NCBI GenBank assembly: GCA_028711355.1
Contig: JAQTSL010000107.1
Coordinates: 1 to 10,742, forward strand
Origin: Rhodoferax sp.
Lineage (GTDB): Bacteria > Pseudomonadota > Gammaproteobacteria > Burkholderiales > Burkholderiaceae_C
Length of the DNA stretch: 10,742 bases
Direction: 5' to 3'
This document shows, one piece after another, positions 7,270 to 10,742 of the stretch. Positions within the stretch are counted from its first letter, which is position 1. Each line of letters begins with the position of its first letter. The position numbers and the translations under genes were made by a program. The notes beneath the pieces were generated by a model. The model saw only the letters and a program-made list of their open reading frames with translations, searched no databases and was not told the DNA's origin.

Positions 7270-8619
7270 ATGTTCTGGCGCATCGTTGGTTTTTTGGGGT
7301 ACCAACTGGCCGGGGCCACAGCCGGGTGGTTGCTGAGCATCAAAGCCGACAACCATGTTGCGGCACTTTGGGGCTGTCTGATGGGGGCCACCATCTGGTT
7401 TGTGCTGGACGCTTTGCGATCAGTTCGTGCCTCGCGTTATCTGCGCTCAGACCTTGTCGCAGATGTGCCACCGGTGGGTGGCGTCTGGGGCGATCTGTTG
7501 GAGCGTGCCCGACGCTCGTTTCGAGCCAAGGACAAGGAGCGACTCGACGCGCACAACCGCTTGCACGACTTCTTGTCGGCGTTGCAGGCCTCGCCCAACG
7601 GGGTGGTACTGCTTGATGATCGTGCTTGCATCGAGTGGTGCAATCAAACGGCGGCAACGCACTTTGGCCTGGACCCCCGGCGCGATCTGCAACAAACCAT
7701 TGGTAATCTGGTGCGCGATCCCGGTTTTGTGGCGTACCTGGCACGTCGCGAGTTCGATCGTGCCTTGTTGATGCCCGGGCATGACAACACCAGCAGTCGA
7801 CCGGTGCGTCTGTCGGTGCAGTTGCATCCGTACGGTGAAGGCCGCTTGCTGCTGCTGTCAAGTGACGTGACAGCGCTGGAACAGGCCGAGGCGATGCGGC
7901 GCGATTTTGTCGCTAATGTGTCGCATGAGATTCGCACCCCGCTGACGGTGTTGGCTGGCTTTGTGGAAACCTTGCAGACTTTGCAATTGAGCGCCTCCGA
8001 GCGTGCGCAGTATCTGGCGTTGATGGCGGCACAAGCCAGCCGGATGCAGAGCCTGGTGAGCGACTTGCTGACGCTGTCGCGGCTGGAGGGTAGTCCGGCG
8101 CCAGACTTTTCGCATAGGACGGCGGTGTCTGGCTTGATGCAGCGGCTTGAGCAGGACGCGCGCGCCTTGTCTGCGGTCATGGGGGGCGAGCTGTCGCATC
8201 AGTTTCAATTTGACTGCAATTTTCCGGGCCGTGTGGGCGGCAACGCCAGCGAATTGCTCAGCGCGATGGGCAATCTGGTCAGCAATGCCGTGCGTTATAC
8301 GCCGCCCGGTGGCTGCATCAACGTCAGTGCGTCAGCGGCGGGCGATGGTCGGCTGGTTTTTGAGGTGCGCGACACCGGGCCGGGTATTGCGCCGGAACAC
8401 CTGCCGCGCCTGACCGAACGCTTTTACCGGGTGGACCGAAGCCGTTCACGCGAAAGCGGCGGCACCGGTTTGGGGTTGGCGATTGTCAAGCACGTGGCTC
8501 AGCGTCATGGCGCTGAGTTGTCGATCCAGAGCAAGCCGGGGCAGGGATCCGTTTTTCGGCTTACTTTTCCAAGCGCTCGAACAACAGAAATTTTTCTTGC
8601 AGATTCGCCGGATGACTGA
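7270..8619 (+). CDS. phoR: Phosphate regulon sensor histidine kinase PhoR
   Basis: Inner-membrane kinase and phosphatase for PhoB, responding to Pst transporter state via PhoU. The 449-residue protein has two closely spaced N-terminal membrane segments (about 5-23 and 29-49) with almost no periplasmic loop, so it cannot sense phosphate outside the cell directly; this is the usual PhoR design. A charged linker and PAS domain (about 95-200) follow. The HisKA domain has FVANVSHEIRTPLT with His219. The ATPase domain has NLVSNAVRYTPPGG (N339), DTGPGIAPE (368-376) and GGTGLGLAIVKH (397-408). The ATG is the first start after an in-frame stop at 7246, and its Shine-Dalgarno sequence is weak. The fold should end near FRLTFP (429-434); the remaining 15 residues extend into the convergent gene, a 59-bp tail-to-tail overlap. 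No terminator is visible after it. Confidence 0.96.
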   Translation: MFWRIVGFLGYQLAGATAGWLLSIKADNHVAALWGCLMGATIWFVLDALRSVRASRYLRSDLVADVPPVGGVWGDLLERARRSFRAKDKERLDAHNRLHDFLSALQASPNGVVLLDDRACIEWCNQTAATHFGLDPRRDLQQTIGNLVRDPGFVAYLARREFDRALLMPGHDNTSSRPVRLSVQLHPYGEGRLLLLSSDVTALEQAEAMRRDFVANVSHEIRTPLTVLAGFVETLQTLQLSASERAQYLALMAAQASRMQSLVSDLLTLSRLEGSPAPDFSHRTAVSGLMQRLEQDARALSAVMGGELSHQFQFDCNFPGRVGGNASELLSAMGNLVSNAVRYTPPGGCINVSASAAGDGRLVFEVRDTGPGIAPEHLPRLTERFYRVDRSRSRESGGTGLGLAIVKHVAQRHGAELSIQSKPGQGSVFRLTFPSARTTEIFLADSPDD

Positions 8620-10267
8620 ACACAGCGCTGAGCCGCCAAGGCTGGCCAGGGCGAAAGCCGGCCGTCACGCTGGGGTTTTCGCCGTCTGCAATCAGCCACC
8701 GGCAATTGGCGCCTGATTCGGCGCTTTTGAGTGGCAAGTCACCAAAAAACCGCAAGGCCGCCCACTGACTGCGACTCAGACCAAGCGTGGCGACACAAGA
8801 AACTTGCGCAGGCAGCAAGGCCTTGGCCTGGCGCACCATGGGGGCGTAGCTGCGTGCGTAGTCGAGCAACGGCAGCCACAGCGTCATCAACAGTAGCCAG
8901 CACAGCGCGGCGCCACCAGCCGGTAGAACCAGGCTTTTCCAGAGTGCGGCACGGTGCCGACCAGCACGCCATTTAACCAGCCAAACCCACGTCAGAGTTG
9001 CACTTAGTGCTATGACAAATGAAGTGATTGAAAAACTGTGGAGGAACCCTGGTGCCAGCCGTGCCACGTTGCGCGCGGGCTGGGCAGGCAGGCCGGTTTG
9101 CAGCGAAATCCAGACCACCCAGATGATCAAGGCGCAGCCGCTAAAAAATATCAGCGTAAACCAGTCGATCAGCGCGGCCACACTGCGTTTGAGGGTTGGC
9201 AAGGCAAAAGCGGCCAGCGCCGCCAGCGCCGGCAGCGCCAGCAGCAGTGACCGATCAGCGGCGTTGGTGGTCAGGGTGGCCACACTGGCAACCAACGCAA
9301 ACCACAACGGCAGCCAGACATGGCGTCCGGCAAAGTGCAGATGCAGCCATTGGTGGCGCCAGCGCCACAGCGTCCACAATGCCAACGGCCACGCGGGCCA
9401 GGTGAACCACAGAAACAGTCGCCCCAGACTCTGCCATTCCGACACCTGCGCCAGCGGTAAATCGATGCGCCAGCGCCACAAGTTCAGTTGCGTTGCCATG
9501 ACGGCGCTGATGGCCACCAGACCGATCAACAGTACAAGCTGCCAGCGTCTTGGTGCATCTTGCGACGGTGCCAACCTTGCCCGCAGCAGGTAGATGACCG
9601 CGCAGCCTGCCCCGAGTGCGATCGCCATGCTGGGTGCGCCCGAAAGTGTTAAGCCAATCAAGCCCAGTGCACAGGCCAGCACCGGCTGGAAATTCTTGCG
9701 TGGTAGCCCGGCGACGCCGTAAAAAAGCAAGGCGGTAAAACACAGTTGCGCCAACGCGGGTGTGGTTTCGTGGCTAATCTGCGCCAGCCCCAGACACGCG
9801 ATCAGTGCCAGCACGCCGGCGTCGGCGATGGTGCGCGCGTAATCGGTTGGCTCAGCCTCGCCGCCGAAAGCAAAGTTGACCGGCTGCGCCAGCGGACTAC
9901 GCGCCAGGCTATAAGTGGCGTACCAGGTAGCCAGCAGGGTGATTACCAAAAGCACGATGTAAGGTAATCTGACGGCCAAGTCCGGCGTGATCCAGTCGGG
10001 GGCCAAACGAATCGCCCAGGCACCTAGCCAGTAAGGCAGCAGGGCGTCGAATTCGGGCGCTAGCCCGCCCAGTGTCGGGTGCCACCAATCGCTGGCAGCA
10101 CCCGCCAGCTCGGCCATGTAACCAAAGGCCGCGACATCTTCGCGCTTCCAGGGGCCGCGACCGATAAAGCCTGGCAGCACATAGGCCAGACAAAACAGCC
10201 ACAGCGCCCAGCGCGGCAGGCGACGCACGGCGCTTTGCGCAACGATGGCCGGGGTGGGCTGATTCAT
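8561..10267 (-). CDS. ArnT/PMT-like integral membrane glycosyltransferase (GT-C fold), substrate unknown
   Basis: Probable lipid-linked-sugar glycosyltransferase in the inner membrane with its active site facing the periplasm. From the ATG at 10267 it has 568 residues. About ten to twelve hydrophobic segments are visible (for example 19-35, 102-119, 149-163, 196-229, 243-259, 284-300, 317-333, 340-358, 367-389, 409-431, 446-467). The first periplasmic loop has GRGPWKREDVAAFGYMAEL with an Asp/Glu pair (E43-D44), then a Pro-Tyr-Trp-Leu segment (LLPYWLGA, 76-83), the layout seen in ArnT and protein mannosyltransferases. A soluble tail follows from about 470. Residues 339-359 resemble the Arg plus hydrophobic helix of that family. 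An in-frame TTG at 10282 adds five residues; neither start has a clear ribosome site. It converges on phoR and overlaps its end. The acceptor and sugar cannot be told from sequence; assignment to the superfamily is moderately sure. Confidence 0.72.
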   Translation of the reverse strand: MNQPTPAIVAQSAVRRLPRWALWLFCLAYVLPGFIGRGPWKREDVAAFGYMAELAGAASDWWHPTLGGLAPEFDALLPYWLGAWAIRLAPDWITPDLAVRLPYIVLLVITLLATWYATYSLARSPLAQPVNFAFGGEAEPTDYARTIADAGVLALIACLGLAQISHETTPALAQLCFTALLFYGVAGLPRKNFQPVLACALGLIGLTLSGAPSMAIALGAGCAVIYLLRARLAPSQDAPRRWQLVLLIGLVAISAVMATQLNLWRWRIDLPLAQVSEWQSLGRLFLWFTWPAWPLALWTLWRWRHQWLHLHFAGRHVWLPLWFALVASVATLTTNAADRSLLLALPALAALAAFALPTLKRSVAALIDWFTLIFFSGCALIIWVVWISLQTGLPAQPARNVARLAPGFLHSFSITSFVIALSATLTWVWLVKWRAGRHRAALWKSLVLPAGGAALCWLLLMTLWLPLLDYARSYAPMVRQAKALLPAQVSCVATLGLSRSQWAALRFFGDLPLKSAESGANCRWLIADGENPSVTAGFRPGQPWRLSAVFSHPANLQEKFLLFERLEK

Positions 10268-10291
10268 GGAATTAACGTGCAAGCGCAGGTT

Positions 10292-10361
10292 GTCATACCG
10301 GGCTACGACCCGGTATCCATGAATTTGCAGCCATGGATTGCGGATCGAGTCCGCTTGTGAC
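10292..10361. repeat. Palindromic intergenic repeat: three hairpins closed by an outer stem
   Basis: Three adjacent inverted repeats: ATACCGGG/CCCGGTAT (10295-10302 and 10309-10316, 6-base loop), ATCCAT/ATGGAT (10315-10320 and 10333-10338, sharing two bases with the first) and GCGGA/TCCGC (10340-10344 and 10350-10354, 5-base loop). GTCA (10292-10295) and TGAC (10358-10361) can close the set, giving a clover-like shape. The core resembles dispersed palindromes common in proteobacterial intergenic regions, with the form GTCAT-CCGGG-loop-CCCGG-ATCCA. It lies in the leader of the glycosyltransferase gene. The bases from 10362 to 10440 hold nothing clear beyond a short TGAC/GTCA palindrome near 10384-10397. 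Confidence 0.65.
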
Positions 10362-10440
10362 CGCCATCTTTCATGCCTCGGGGTGACTTCAATGTCATGA
10401 GCGTTAGAAGCGGGTCGTAAACGATGCGTTGAGGTAAATG

Positions 10441-10474
10441 AAAAAAAGGCAGCGCGGAGTGACCCGGCTGCCTT
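10441..10474 (-). terminator. Rho-independent terminator of rpmE2
   Basis: Read on the minus strand, AAGGCAGC (10474-10467) pairs with GCTGCCTT (10453-10446) around a 13-base loop that can add a short CGG/CCG stem, and the stem runs directly into a T-tract (10447-10441). This is a textbook intrinsic terminator, starting 20 bases after the L31 stop codon. It should separate rpmE2 transcription from the glycosyltransferase gene downstream on the same strand. Confidence 0.9.
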
Positions 10475-10494
10475 GGGCAGAGCGCTTTGGCGGC

Positions 10495-10742
10495 TTATTT
10501 TGCTGCGGGCTTGCCGAAGCGGTTGCGGAATTTTTCGACCCGGCCGCCCATGTTGTCCATCGACTTTTGCGTACCGGTGTAAAACGGATGCGATTCGCTC
10601 GAGGTGTCGATCTTGAACAACGGCAGTTCACGGCCGTCTTCCAGGGTTATTTTGTCCTTGGCATGAGCGCAGGAACGGGTCACGAACTTGAATCCATTGG
10701 ACGAATCCTGGAAACAAATTTCGCGGTAATTGGGGTGAATGC
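10495..10742 (-). CDS. rpmE2: 50S ribosomal protein L31 type B (5' end beyond window)
   Basis: Component of the large ribosomal subunit, at the bridge to the small subunit. The frame is open at the right edge and the visible protein starts IHPNYREICFQDSSNGFKF; only the Met and about three residues are missing. The strings TRSCAH, LEDGRELPLFKIDTSSESHP, FYTGTQKS and GRVEKFRNRFG identify the type B form. It lacks the four-cysteine zinc-binding set of type A L31: only two separate cysteines are present (in EICF and RSCAH), so it is the zinc-independent variant. An internal ATG does not mark the start, since conserved L31 sequence continues upstream of it. A strong terminator follows, so it is probably expressed alone. 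Confidence 0.95.
   Translation of the reverse strand, partial: IHPNYREICFQDSSNGFKFVTRSCAHAKDKITLEDGRELPLFKIDTSSESHPFYTGTQKSMDNMGGRVEKFRNRFGKPAAK

Noticed and set aside
9012..9743. Long open frames on both strands inside the glycosyltransferase gene (9012-9593 plus, 9255-9743 minus)
   Set aside because: They are rich in Gln, Ala, Arg and His with no recognisable domain, lack ribosome sites, and lie opposite or out of frame with a continuous membrane-protein frame of 568 residues.

Overview
The window is about 60% G+C, and its gene content and protein sequences look like a betaproteobacterium of the Burkholderiales, probably Comamonadaceae (Rhodoferax/Polaromonas-like). This placement is inferred from protein resemblance and gene order, not from a marker tree. 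It carries a complete chromosomal phosphate-uptake and phosphate-signalling operon, flanked by a divergent two-component pair on the left and by a convergent membrane glycosyltransferase and a ribosomal protein gene on the right.

Left part (1-1798, minus strand): a histidine kinase whose N-terminus is a receiver domain instead of a sensor is followed, with a 4-bp ATGA overlap, by a NarL/LuxR-type response regulator that runs off the window edge a few residues before its expected end. Between this pair and pstS lies a divergent intergenic region with three 11-bp-spaced repeats that read as a PHO box (1840-1873).

Centre (1933-8619, plus strand): pstS - pstC - pstA - pstB - phoU - phoB - phoR. 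PstS binds phosphate in the periplasm, PstC and PstA form the membrane channel and PstB is the ATPase. PhoU links transporter state to the kinase PhoR, which phosphorylates PhoB, and PhoB would act on the PHO box at the head of the operon. Two structured non-coding elements sit inside the operon. One is a perfect 11-bp hairpin after pstS, likely a partial terminator or mRNA-stabilising stem that favours PstS output. The other is a two-tier hairpin in the pstA-pstB spacer. phoU/phoB overlap by ATGA, and pstC/pstA and pstB/phoU are tightly spaced.

Right part (8561-10742, minus strand): a polytopic ArnT/PMT-like (GT-C fold) glycosyltransferase gene converges on phoR and overlaps its 3' end by 59 bp. 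Upstream of it is a dispersed-repeat-like element with three hairpins closed by a short outer stem (10292-10361), then a clear intrinsic terminator for rpmE2 (type B ribosomal protein L31), whose gene runs off the right edge.

No gene-free stretch exceeds 300 bases. No tRNA, rRNA, CRISPR array, insertion sequence or phage gene was seen. The region is mostly a well-known system; the less ordinary points are the sensorless REC-kinase next to pstS, the intra-operon hairpins, the tail-to-tail overlap and the palindromic repeat.
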